Source of the DNA: Candidatus Helarchaeota archaeon
Lineage (GTDB): Archaea > Asgardarchaeota > Lokiarchaeia > Helarchaeales > HEL-GB-A
Reading direction: 5' to 3'
Assembly: GCA_016840125.1 (NCBI GenBank)
Contig: JAEOSY010000573.1
Location: 1-5,345 of the forward strand
Length of the DNA: 5,345 nucleotides
Below, piece by piece: positions 1 to 5,345 of the stretch. Position numbers and translations under genes: made by a program. Numbering within the stretch: the stretch's first letter is position 1; the number at the start of each line of letters is the position of its first letter. The notes below the pieces were generated by a model. That model did no database searches, was not told where the DNA came from, and was given only the letters and a program-made list of their open reading frames with translations.

Positions 1-2
1 CG

Positions 3-341
3 TTGATATTCCTTGATCCATGGGATATTACGATACTTAATACGGTTCCTACCTTAGTAAGTTTCTGGTTTTCAATTCTGTATCTTGTAGTCGTCGGAAA
101 CGTTATAGGACGTTCATTATATAATATTGGAGTACAGAAAGCTGGTAGTTCAATAGCAACTGTTTTCATAAATTTCGGTCCTATTTTTACAGGAATACTT
201 GCTTTTATATTTCTAAACGAGATTCCAACCATTGGTATGCTCATTGGAAGCGTTTTTGTAATAGTTGGAGTTATGGGAATTGTTAAAGCAGAGAATCGAA
301 AACATAGAAGACAAAACGATAATCTAGAGACTGCTAATTGA
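3..341 (+). CDS. EamA/DMT-family transporter, C-terminal fragment (5' end outside window)
   Basis: This is the C-terminal part of a drug/metabolite-transporter superfamily (EamA) permease, an integral membrane protein that usually has ten helices and moves small metabolites. The visible 112 residues contain three hydrophobic segments, at about residues 17-36, 49-71 and 75-94. They match the last three helices of an EamA repeat, including the typical pattern of a small-residue stretch, an Asn-Phe-Gly-Pro turn (57-60) and a Leu-Asn-Glu end (71-73) before the final helix. The tail (95-112) is basic and polar and probably cytoplasmic. The reading frame is open to the window edge, so the TTG at position 3 is almost certainly an internal codon. 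The substrate cannot be told. The gene lies 91 bp upstream of the redox operon on the same strand, and nothing in the sequence ties it to that operon. Confidence 0.85.
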   Translation: MIFLDPWDITILNTVPTLVSFWFSILYLVVVGNVIGRSLYNIGVQKAGSSIATVFINFGPIFTGILAFIFLNEIPTIGMLIGSVFVIVGVMGIVKAENRKHRRQNDNLETAN

Positions 342-374
342 TCAACATTTGAGAAAATCATTAAAGCAAAATTA

Positions 375-393
375 TTTTTAAATTAATTTAAAG
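375..393 (+). promoter_or_regulatory. Possible archaeal-type TATA promoter region for the dehydrogenase-ETF operon
   Basis: The 91-bp gap between the transporter and the dehydrogenase is very AT-rich. It holds two TATA-like boxes, TTTTTAAATTAA at 375-386 and TTTAAAG at 387-393, with A-rich sequence (AAGCAAA, 364-370) just upstream that could act as a BRE. A start about 25 nt downstream would give a short leader carrying the GGTGA site at 424-428. In such AT-rich DNA these boxes are weak evidence, and the same T-runs could instead end transcription of the transporter gene. Confidence 0.3.
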
Positions 394-423
394 TAACAAA
401 TTTTGGAAATAGGTTAAATTTGT

Positions 424-428
424 GGTGA
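424..428 (+). promoter_or_regulatory. Ribosome binding site GGTGA fixing the TTG start of the dehydrogenase
   Basis: GGTGA complements the conserved 16S rRNA tail (UCACC) and lies 4 nt before the TTG at 433. There is no ATG nearby in frame, and the next Met codon is residue 34, already inside the conserved region. This supports TTG as the true start. Confidence 0.6.
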
Positions 429-432
429 TTTT

Positions 433-2076
433 TTGTTAATAAAAACTGAAAAAACTCCAGCTGTACCTCTATCTGATATTCGAAAGATCCAGGGGCAGTC
501 TAGGATTAAAGAATTTTTTCCTGGTTACTTGATGGATGAGAGTAAATTTAGTACAGAGGAAGTATCAGCAGAACTCCTTTTCTTCCCTAAAAATGAGAAC
601 GAACTAGCAGCAGTGATGAAAGAATGCAACCAAAAAAACCTTCTTATGACAATTTCTGGTGCTAGAACCGGTATTGTAGGGAGTGCAGTGCCCTTAGGAG
701 GCGTAGTAATCAGTTTAGAGAAATTAGAGGAAATTTTAAGCTTAAATTACGATGAAAAGCGTAATAAATGGTTTGTTAGGGCTCAAGCGGGTGTAACTCT
801 GAAGGATTTAAATGACAATGTTATCAATAAGAAATTCTTCGATTTAAGAGATTCTAGCAATCATGAACAAAAAGAATTAATCCAGAAATTCAAGGATGAT
901 CCAGCTAAGTATTTTTATCCTATTGATCCCACAGAAATGACCGCTCATCTTGGAGGAAGCATCGCTACGAATGCATCAGGAGCACGTTCATTTAAGTATG
1001 GAGCAACAAGACCCTGGGTAAGACGAATTAGAGTGGTTCTACCTACTGGTGAAATTTTGGACATCTCACGAGGTAAATATTTTGCCTCTCCTGACAACAT
1101 CTTCACAATTGTTGATAGCTCCGGACAGGAGATTGTACTTTCAATTCCAGACTACGTAACGCCAGATATTAAGAACGCCTCGGGTCTCTATTCTAAACCC
1201 CAAATGGATCTCATTGATCTATTTATTGGTTCTGAAGGAGTTTTAGGAGTTATTTCCGAAGCAGAGGTGTATTTAACTTATTTTCCCCGTAATATCTCTT
1301 TAGTAGTTTTCTTCTCATGTAAAGAGTGTGCAATTGAATTTGTAAGTGATGTTAGAAAGAAAAAAGGGGAAATAGATACCGAATTTCTAGAATTTATGGA
1401 CGAAAAAGCGTTGGATTTCCTTCGAAAGATTCAAGAATCCGATTTAAAGAATCTTGGTACGCCATATCTCCCTTCTGATGCGAAAGCGGCGATTTTTATG
1501 GATTTACCCTTTGATGAGGAAAAAGGAGTCCCACAATACCAATATGGATGCCTCTCAGATCTCCTTGAAAAACATGAGACTTCTATGAAACAAACCTGGG
1601 TTGGCTATGAAACCCGAGAAATTGATCGAATCAAGCATTTCCGACATGCGTTACCAGAGAATGTGAACGCATTAATCGCGGAACGAAAGAAAGCATATCC
1701 TAGGTTACATAAACTCAGCACAGATATAGCTGTTCCAGATGAACATCTCAATGAACTATGGGAATATTACCAGACCACACTAGAGGAAGCAAAAATAGAA
1801 TGGGTGGCTTTTGGCCACATTGGACAAAATCATATCCATGTAAACATCCTCCCTCGAGATGAAGAGGAAGTAGCGAAAGGAAAGGAACTTTATGATAAAT
1901 TTGCTAAAAAAGCAGTAGAATTAAGTGGCACAGTAAGTGCTGAGCACGGAATAGGGAAAATCAAGAAAGATTTCTTAAAAATTATGTTTAGGAAAGAGGA
2001 AATCGAGGAAATGCGTAAGACTAAACGAATTCTCGACCCCAATTGGTTACTTAACCGAGGAAACATATTTGATTAA
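433..2076 (+). CDS. FAD-linked D-2-hydroxyacid (D-lactate/glycolate-type) dehydrogenase, ETF-associated
   Basis: This is a flavoprotein of the GlcD/D-lactate dehydrogenase family (PCMH-type FAD domain plus FAD-oxidase C-terminal domain), expected to oxidise a D-2-hydroxyacid to the 2-oxoacid in the cytoplasm and pass electrons to the ETF encoded next to it. The FAD domain begins near residue 45. It shows the pyrophosphate loop SGARTGIVGSAVPLGG (75-90), the GGSIATNASGARSFKYG motif (174-190) and IGSEGVLG (265-272). The C-terminal domain has GHIGQNHIHVN (461-471) and SAEHGIGK (502-509). By analogy with human D-2-hydroxyglutarate dehydrogenase, H462, H469 and E504 are the predicted divalent-metal ligands at the substrate site. 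At 547 residues it is longer than typical 460-470-residue GlcD/LctD proteins, partly because of extra sequence around 122-160. The start is TTG with GGTGA upstream. The gene stops 12 nt before etfB. D-lactate is the most likely substrate by context; glycolate or another hydroxyacid remains possible. Confidence 0.85.
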   Translation: MLIKTEKTPAVPLSDIRKIQGQSRIKEFFPGYLMDESKFSTEEVSAELLFFPKNENELAAVMKECNQKNLLMTISGARTGIVGSAVPLGGVVISLEKLEEILSLNYDEKRNKWFVRAQAGVTLKDLNDNVINKKFFDLRDSSNHEQKELIQKFKDDPAKYFYPIDPTEMTAHLGGSIATNASGARSFKYGATRPWVRRIRVVLPTGEILDISRGKYFASPDNIFTIVDSSGQEIVLSIPDYVTPDIKNASGLYSKPQMDLIDLFIGSEGVLGVISEAEVYLTYFPRNISLVVFFSCKECAIEFVSDVRKKKGEIDTEFLEFMDEKALDFLRKIQESDLKNLGTPYLPSDAKAAIFMDLPFDEEKGVPQYQYGCLSDLLEKHETSMKQTWVGYETREIDRIKHFRHALPENVNALIAERKKAYPRLHKLSTDIAVPDEHLNELWEYYQTTLEEAKIEWVAFGHIGQNHIHVNILPRDEEEVAKGKELYDKFAKKAVELSGTVSAEHGIGKIKKDFLKIMFRKEEIEEMRKTKRILDPNWLLNRGNIFD

Positions 2077-2081
2077 GGTGA
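2077..2081 (+). promoter_or_regulatory. Ribosome binding site GGTGA deciding the TTG start of etfB
   Basis: GGTGA follows directly after the dehydrogenase stop codon and lies 7 nt before the TTG at 2089. The ATG at 2098 is a rival start but would remove three residues of the conserved first beta strand of the family (M-R-I-M-V-C-V-K-Q), so TTG is preferred. Confidence 0.6.
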
Positions 2082-2088
2082 AATTACA

Positions 2089-2919
2089 TTGAGGATAATG
2101 GTGTGTGTAAAACAAGTTCCAGAAGTCACAGAAGTCAAGATAAATCCTGAAACTGGAACATTAATTCGTGAAGGCGTGGCTTCAATTTTAAATCCCTTCT
2201 GTGAATATGCGTTAGATCAGGCTTTTTCATTAAAACAGAATAGTGAGGAAGATGTTCCGATTACCACTCTTTCAATGGGACCACCACAAGCCAAAAGCGC
2301 GTTACATCGTTGTCTTGAGCTGGGCGCGGATGAGGCAATTTTGTTATCAGACCGCAATTTTGCGGGTGCAGACACATGGGCTACCGCTTTGACACTCGCT
2401 GAAGCAATTAAAACTCTAGAAAAACGAAATAAAGAACCGTTTGACTTAATTATGGTTGGAAAGCATGCAATTGACGGAGATACTGGACAAGTCGGTCCAG
2501 AGATTGCGGAAATACTGGGACGACCTCAAATTCTTTATGCAGTTGCGATGGAGTATGATAATAAACGAAAGAGAATTCGTGTAAAAAGAGAAGCCGAGTC
2601 GGGGTATGATATAATTGAATCCAAGATACCCGCTATTATCTCAGTAAGTAAGGGTGAACCAATACGAAGATTTCCTTCATTGAAAAGTGTAATGGATGCT
2701 CGTGAAAAATCATTAGAAGTTATGACTGCAAATGATTTAGAGATCCCAATTGAAGAAATTGGCTTAAAAGGCTCCCCTACTCAAGTAAGAAAAATCTTCC
2801 CACCACGTGAGAGAACACAAGGCATGATGATTGATGGGTTAAATAATCCCGAACAAGCAGTTGATAAATTATTGAATTTTCTAGAGGAGCAAGGCTTCTT
2901 AAAGATGGAGGAGGAGTAG
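2089..2919 (+). CDS. etfB: Electron transfer flavoprotein beta subunit (bifurcating type)
   Basis: This is the EtfB subunit, which pairs with EtfA and in bifurcating ETFs binds the flavin that exchanges electrons with NAD(H). The N-terminus MRIMVCVKQVPEV (1-13) is the family's opening strand. NPFCEYALDQA (35-45), SMGPPQA (62-68), LLSDRNFAGADT (85-96) and AIDGDTGQVGPEIAE (127-141) are the characteristic nucleotide-binding segments. The DRxFAGADT and GDTGQVGPEIAE forms resemble the bifurcating ETFs (LctB, CarD) more than the AMP-binding mitochondrial type; this is a judgement from recalled motifs. RRFPSLKSVMDARE (193-206) is the conserved segment before the C-terminal arm that wraps around EtfA. 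The length of 276 residues is a little above the usual 250-265. The gene lies between the dehydrogenase and etfA, with a 12-nt gap upstream and 2 nt downstream, so co-translation as one operon is very likely. Confidence 0.93.
   Translation: MRIMVCVKQVPEVTEVKINPETGTLIREGVASILNPFCEYALDQAFSLKQNSEEDVPITTLSMGPPQAKSALHRCLELGADEAILLSDRNFAGADTWATALTLAEAIKTLEKRNKEPFDLIMVGKHAIDGDTGQVGPEIAEILGRPQILYAVAMEYDNKRKRIRVKREAESGYDIIESKIPAIISVSKGEPIRRFPSLKSVMDAREKSLEVMTANDLEIPIEEIGLKGSPTQVRKIFPPRERTQGMMIDGLNNPEQAVDKLLNFLEEQGFLKMEEE
2907..2916 (+). promoter_or_regulatory. GGAGGAGGAG ribosome binding site for etfA inside the end of etfB
   Basis: The repeated GGAGG stretch lies within the last codons of etfB (which encode its acidic Met-Glu-Glu-Glu tail) and ends 5 nt before the GTG at 2922. 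It supports GTG as the etfA start and suggests coupled translation of EtfB and EtfA. Confidence 0.65.
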
Positions 2920-2921
2920 AA

Positions 2922-4133
2922 GTGCTAGAAATAGATATTTCAACTTGTACAGGATGTGGTCTTTGTGCAAAAAACTGCCCCTTTGAGGCGATTGTTGTCA
3001 TTAATGAAATTGCCGAAGTTCAGGAAAATTGTAATCTATGTGGCGCCTGCGTTAATGTCTGTCCCCAAAATTCCTTGTCCATTGAACGAAAAGCTCCCTC
3101 ACCTGAGGATCTAGCTCAATACAAACACGTATGGGTTCTTGCAGAAACAGATACAAAAGATGATAAAATCATCTTGAAGAATGTTACTTTAGAGCTTCTT
3201 GGAAAGGGGCGTGAATTAAGCGATAAGCTTGGTGAGCAACTATCTGCAGTGATATTAGGCAAGGACGTCTCTCATCTAACACAGGAACTAATTGACTATG
3301 GCGCAGATACCGTCTACTTATGTCAGCACGACTTACTCGAAAATTATTCAACGGATGGATATGCTAATGTCATTTCAAGTTTGATTTCTAGGGAAAAACC
3401 CTCGATTATACTTTATGGAGCAACTCCGAACGGTCGAGATCTTGCTCCAAGAATTGCCGCGAGACTAAAACTAGGATTGACAGCAGACTGCACAGGATTA
3501 GATATTGATGATGAAAGACAACTTATTCAGACACGTCCTGCTTTTGGGGGTAATATCATGGCATCAATTCTTTCTCCATATACCCGCCCTCAAATGGCGA
3601 CTGTCAGACCAAATGTGTTCAAAAAACCTCCGAGGACTCCAGATAGAAAAGGTGCGAAATTTGAAATACCCGTAAAACTTAGTCGCGCAGCAATTAGAAC
3701 GAAATATGTAGAATTTATCTCTACAGAAACTGAAGGTGACACAAAAATTGACGAATCTAAGATTCTTGTCTCAGCAGGGCGTGGAATTGTTATTCAAGAG
3801 AACCTTAAGATGATCAAAGAGCTGGCTGAGGCCTTAAATGGCACTTTGGCTTCTTCCCGAGCTTTAGTTGATCTAGGTTGGACGCCTCATACAATCCAAG
3901 TAGGTCAAAGCGGCACAACAGTAAATCCTCAGCTTTATATCGCAATTGGTATCTCAGGAGCTGTTCAGCATCTTGTAGGTATGAGTTCATCTGATACAAT
4001 CATCGCTGTTAATAAAGATCCGGAGGCACCAATTTTCAAGATTGCAGATTTTGGAATCATAGGAGATATGTCTCAAATCATTCCACTTCTAATAAAAAAA
4101 CTCAAAGAGAAAAAAGGAAAAATACAATCTTAA
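2922..4133 (+). CDS. etfA: Electron transfer flavoprotein alpha subunit with N-terminal 2x[4Fe-4S] ferredoxin domain
   Basis: This is EtfA, which carries the electron-shuttling FAD and docks on the dehydrogenase. An extra ferredoxin domain fills residues 1-55, with two full CxxCxxCxxxCP motifs: C9, C12, C15, C19 and C37, C40, C43, C47, predicting two 4Fe-4S clusters that could exchange electrons with soluble ferredoxin. The ETF alpha N-terminal domain follows (about 68-250), with GATPNGRDLAPRIAARL (166-182) and TRPAFGGNIMA (204-214). The C-terminal FAD domain shows SAGRGI (284-289), SSRALVDLGW (311-320), QVGQSGTTV (326-334), YIAIGISGAVQH (339-350), NKDPEAPIF (364-372) and ADFGIIGD (375-382). 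All the usual FAD contacts appear present, so the gene looks intact. The 403-residue length equals a standard EtfA plus the ferredoxin module. The same fusion occurs in LctC and CarE of Acetobacterium. The start is GTG with a strong GGAGG site, 2 nt after the etfB stop. Confidence 0.93.
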   Translation: MLEIDISTCTGCGLCAKNCPFEAIVVINEIAEVQENCNLCGACVNVCPQNSLSIERKAPSPEDLAQYKHVWVLAETDTKDDKIILKNVTLELLGKGRELSDKLGEQLSAVILGKDVSHLTQELIDYGADTVYLCQHDLLENYSTDGYANVISSLISREKPSIILYGATPNGRDLAPRIAARLKLGLTADCTGLDIDDERQLIQTRPAFGGNIMASILSPYTRPQMATVRPNVFKKPPRTPDRKGAKFEIPVKLSRAAIRTKYVEFISTETEGDTKIDESKILVSAGRGIVIQENLKMIKELAEALNGTLASSRALVDLGWTPHTIQVGQSGTTVNPQLYIAIGISGAVQHLVGMSSSDTIIAVNKDPEAPIFKIADFGIIGDMSQIIPLLIKKLKEKKGKIQS

Positions 4134-4174
4134 AAAAACCCATTTCTTAGAAAGTCTCATAAAGTGCAAATGGG
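4132..4174 (-). terminator. Hairpin with T-run, leftward terminator between transposase and etfA
   Basis: CCCATTT at 4139-4145 and AAATGGG at 4168-4174 form a perfect 7-bp inverted repeat with a 22-nt loop. Read on the minus strand, the stem is followed at once by seven T residues (the A-run 4132-4138 on the plus strand). This is the layout of an intrinsic terminator and would stop transcripts coming from the transposase side before they run antisense into etfA. On the plus strand there is no T-run after the stem, so it is less likely to end the operon. The long loop and short AT-containing stem keep confidence modest. Confidence 0.4.
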
Positions 4175-4218
4175 CATGAACTTGAAGCTTAGTTGCCTAT
4201 AGAAAATATTGTTAACAA

Positions 4219-4232
4219 CTTTTAGTTTTATC
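4219..4232 (+). terminator. Possible T-rich termination site for the dehydrogenase-ETF operon
   Basis: CTTTTAGTTTTATC lies about 86 nt after the etfA stop codon. Archaeal RNA polymerases often stop at short T-tracts without a hairpin, so this could end the operon transcript. It is the best plus-strand T-tract in the 153-bp gap, but such tracts are common in AT-rich DNA. Confidence 0.2.
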
Positions 4233-4270
4233 AGATCTTTAACAGTCTTTCGAATCACCTCCTAGAACAA

Positions 4271-4299
4271 CCGAATTTTTCAATAATCAATGTATTCGG
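4271..4299. repeat. Short inverted repeat CCGAAT/ATTCGG spanning the transposase stop codon
   Basis: CCGAAT (4271-4276) and ATTCGG (4294-4299) are a perfect 6-bp inverted pair separated by 17 nt, lying across the transposase stop codon (4287-4289) where base composition changes from AT-rich to GC-rich. It may be a weak hairpin at the 3' end of the transposase message or lie near the terminal repeat of the insertion sequence. Six base pairs can arise by chance. Confidence 0.25.
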
Positions 4300-5339
4300 C
4301 TCCAGCGGATGGCTTCGCGGTGCAGTTGCTCCATAGTGCATCGTCTTCTGTGGGTAGGGCGATTTGACCGTTCTAGGGCCGCCACGGCACAGCTGAGATA
4401 TGCCAACTCAAAATGGCCTAACACGCTGGCTTTTGCCCAGACATGGAAATGCTCCGCTCCATGGAAGTTTTTCAGACTGCGATGACTATCTTCTACTACC
4501 CAACGGTCCCGCTTCCGTTGAAGGAGGGTACGGGCAGTAGCATCAAGCTTGTTACTGACATAATAGCGCCATTTTTGACCGGGTCCGTAGACCGCGAGTA
4601 AGCGCTGGCGCCCCCAGCCGTTGACGTTGCCCATCGAGAGTTTATAGCGATAGGTCTTGCCGGCCACGGTTAGGCGGCGTTCGGGTTGGCTGGCAAAGAA
4701 GGCATCGAGGCGTTTCACGCGTCCAAATAATTCCACTTGTCGGTCTTTCGGGAGTTCTAAGAGATAGAAGCTCCCTCTAGACCGGATATCTTGCCCCATT
4801 GCCTGATTACCATACGTACAGTCCCCGACCACCCAAATTCGATTCGGAGGCACCTTAAAAGTCTGGAGGCGGGCCTGGATTTGGCGTACTTGCTCCCGTC
4901 CGCGCTCCCAGATCTTGAAGGGCCCGTTTTTCTGATGGAGCTCGAAGCTCACTGGACATCTTAACGTGCCATGACGGATCACGGTATCGACGAGGGCATT
5001 ACCCCAGACTATGCCGCCATGAGCATTGGAATAGAAGTAAGCGGCCCGATACGCCCGTTTGCCATATCGTCGGACCACGTAATCATCTACCGAGAGAATA
5101 ACCGGCTGGCGTCGGTCGAGCCGACTAGCAATTTGCCGCCAGATCTCCGTCCAGAGGTCATCCTGATACCGGGGAATTTCTTGGAGGCCTCGACGGATGC
5201 TCCACCAGGGGATGGCGCCATGCTCCTCGGTGGTGTAATAAAGGATAGATTTTTTAGGGGAAGCCACCAACAGATCGACATAGCTTAAACAGGCAGGTTG
5301 CACCGGAGAAGGCATCTCGACCGCGTTAAATAAGGTCAT
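4287..5339 (-). CDS. DDE transposase, IS701/IS4-like
   Basis: This is a 350-residue RNase H-fold transposase that would cut and rejoin the ends of its insertion sequence. The catalytic triad can be placed. The first Asp lies in ILSVDDYVVRRYGK (81-94; D85 or D86). The second is D173 in WVVGDCTYGN (169-178). The Glu is E283 in RDRWVVEDSHRSLKNF (277-292), with R279 and K290 in the R(3)E(6)K spacing of IS4-type enzymes. The strand between the first and second Asp (YFYSNAHGGIVWGNALVD, 101-118) is typical of IS701/DDE_5 relatives. The gene looks intact, with no frameshift or internal stop. The ATG lies 6 nt from the window edge with no visible ribosome site, and the frame stays open to the edge, so an earlier start is possible. 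It converges on etfA. The exact family assignment is tentative. Confidence 0.8.
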   Translation of the reverse strand: MTLFNAVEMPSPVQPACLSYVDLLVASPKKSILYYTTEEHGAIPWWSIRRGLQEIPRYQDDLWTEIWRQIASRLDRRQPVILSVDDYVVRRYGKRAYRAAYFYSNAHGGIVWGNALVDTVIRHGTLRCPVSFELHQKNGPFKIWERGREQVRQIQARLQTFKVPPNRIWVVGDCTYGNQAMGQDIRSRGSFYLLELPKDRQVELFGRVKRLDAFFASQPERRLTVAGKTYRYKLSMGNVNGWGRQRLLAVYGPGQKWRYYVSNKLDATARTLLQRKRDRWVVEDSHRSLKNFHGAEHFHVWAKASVLGHFELAYLSCAVAALERSNRPTHRRRCTMEQLHREAIRWSRIH

Positions 5340-5345
5340 GGTTGC

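Larger units (their letters stand above)
4271..5345 (-). mobile_element. Partial insertion sequence with DDE (IS701/IS4-like) transposase
   Basis: A single transposase gene fills this stretch. Its composition is clearly more GC-rich than the genes to its left, with many CGG, GCC and CTG codons, which points to origin in a different genome. The left limit given is only the approximate compositional border; no terminal inverted repeat or target duplication can be defined because the other end lies beyond the window. Confidence 0.6.

Noticed and set aside
342..432. Possible riboswitch or small RNA in the gap before the dehydrogenase
   Set aside because: The 91-bp stretch is nearly all A/T with no stable stem or conserved motif; a promoter and leader explain it adequately.
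2777..3001. 74-codon minus-strand reading frame across the etfB/etfA junction
   Set aside because: It lies antisense to two well-supported genes, including the ferredoxin motif, and shows no family resemblance of its own.
3814..3999. 61-codon minus-strand reading frame inside etfA
   Set aside because: It is antisense to the conserved EtfA FAD domain and has no ribosome site or recognisable protein features.
4151..4165. AAAGT direct repeat in the etfA-transposase gap, considered as a target-site duplication
   Set aside because: The copies are 10 nt apart on the same side of the element, so they cannot flank an insertion; five-base repeats are expected by chance.
4157..4258. 33-codon GTG-initiated minus-strand frame after the AGGAGGTGAT site
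   Set aside because: The start overlaps the ribosome site itself, spacing is impossible for normal initiation, and the peptide has no recognisable features.
5087..5281. 64-codon minus-strand frame overlapping the transposase N-terminus
   Set aside because: It is an out-of-frame shadow of the transposase coding sequence with no motif.
4971..5288. 105-codon plus-strand reading frame opposite the transposase
   Set aside because: The GC-rich transposase gene leaves long open frames on its complement; the product has low-complexity composition with no recognisable motif, while the minus-strand frame has a full DDE triad.

Overview
The window is an AT-rich chromosomal segment carrying a three-gene redox operon, followed by a visibly more GC-rich transposase gene on the opposite strand. 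The operon genes start at TTG, TTG and GTG, and each has a purine-rich Shine-Dalgarno site (GGTGA, GGTGA and a GGAGG repeat). Short T/A boxes upstream of the operon would suit an archaeal TATA promoter. This fits an AT-rich archaeon, possibly an uncultivated lineage such as Asgard, but an AT-rich anaerobic bacterium (Firmicutes-like) cannot be excluded from 5 kb. The host assignment is inference.

Layout. 3-341 (+) is the C-terminal end of an EamA/DMT-family membrane transporter cut by the window edge. 342-432 is a short AT-rich gap with a possible promoter. 433-2076 (+) is a 547-residue FAD-linked D-2-hydroxyacid (D-lactate/glycolate-type) dehydrogenase. 2089-2919 (+) is EtfB. 2922-4133 (+) is EtfA with an N-terminal ferredoxin domain carrying two complete 4Fe-4S motifs. 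4134-4286 is a non-coding gap with a hairpin plus T-run pointing leftward. 4287-5339 (-) is a 350-residue DDE transposase converging on etfA.

How the genes work together. A hydroxyacid dehydrogenase, EtfB with bifurcation-type motifs and a ferredoxin-fused EtfA make up the same set of parts as the electron-confurcating lactate dehydrogenase (LctBCD) of Acetobacterium woodii. That complex couples lactate oxidation with NAD+ to oxidation of reduced ferredoxin, or runs in reverse. The dehydrogenase here is longer than LctD-type enzymes and belongs to a variant subgroup, so the hydroxyacid substrate is not settled. The transposase appears to be a recently acquired insertion sequence; its outer end lies beyond the window.
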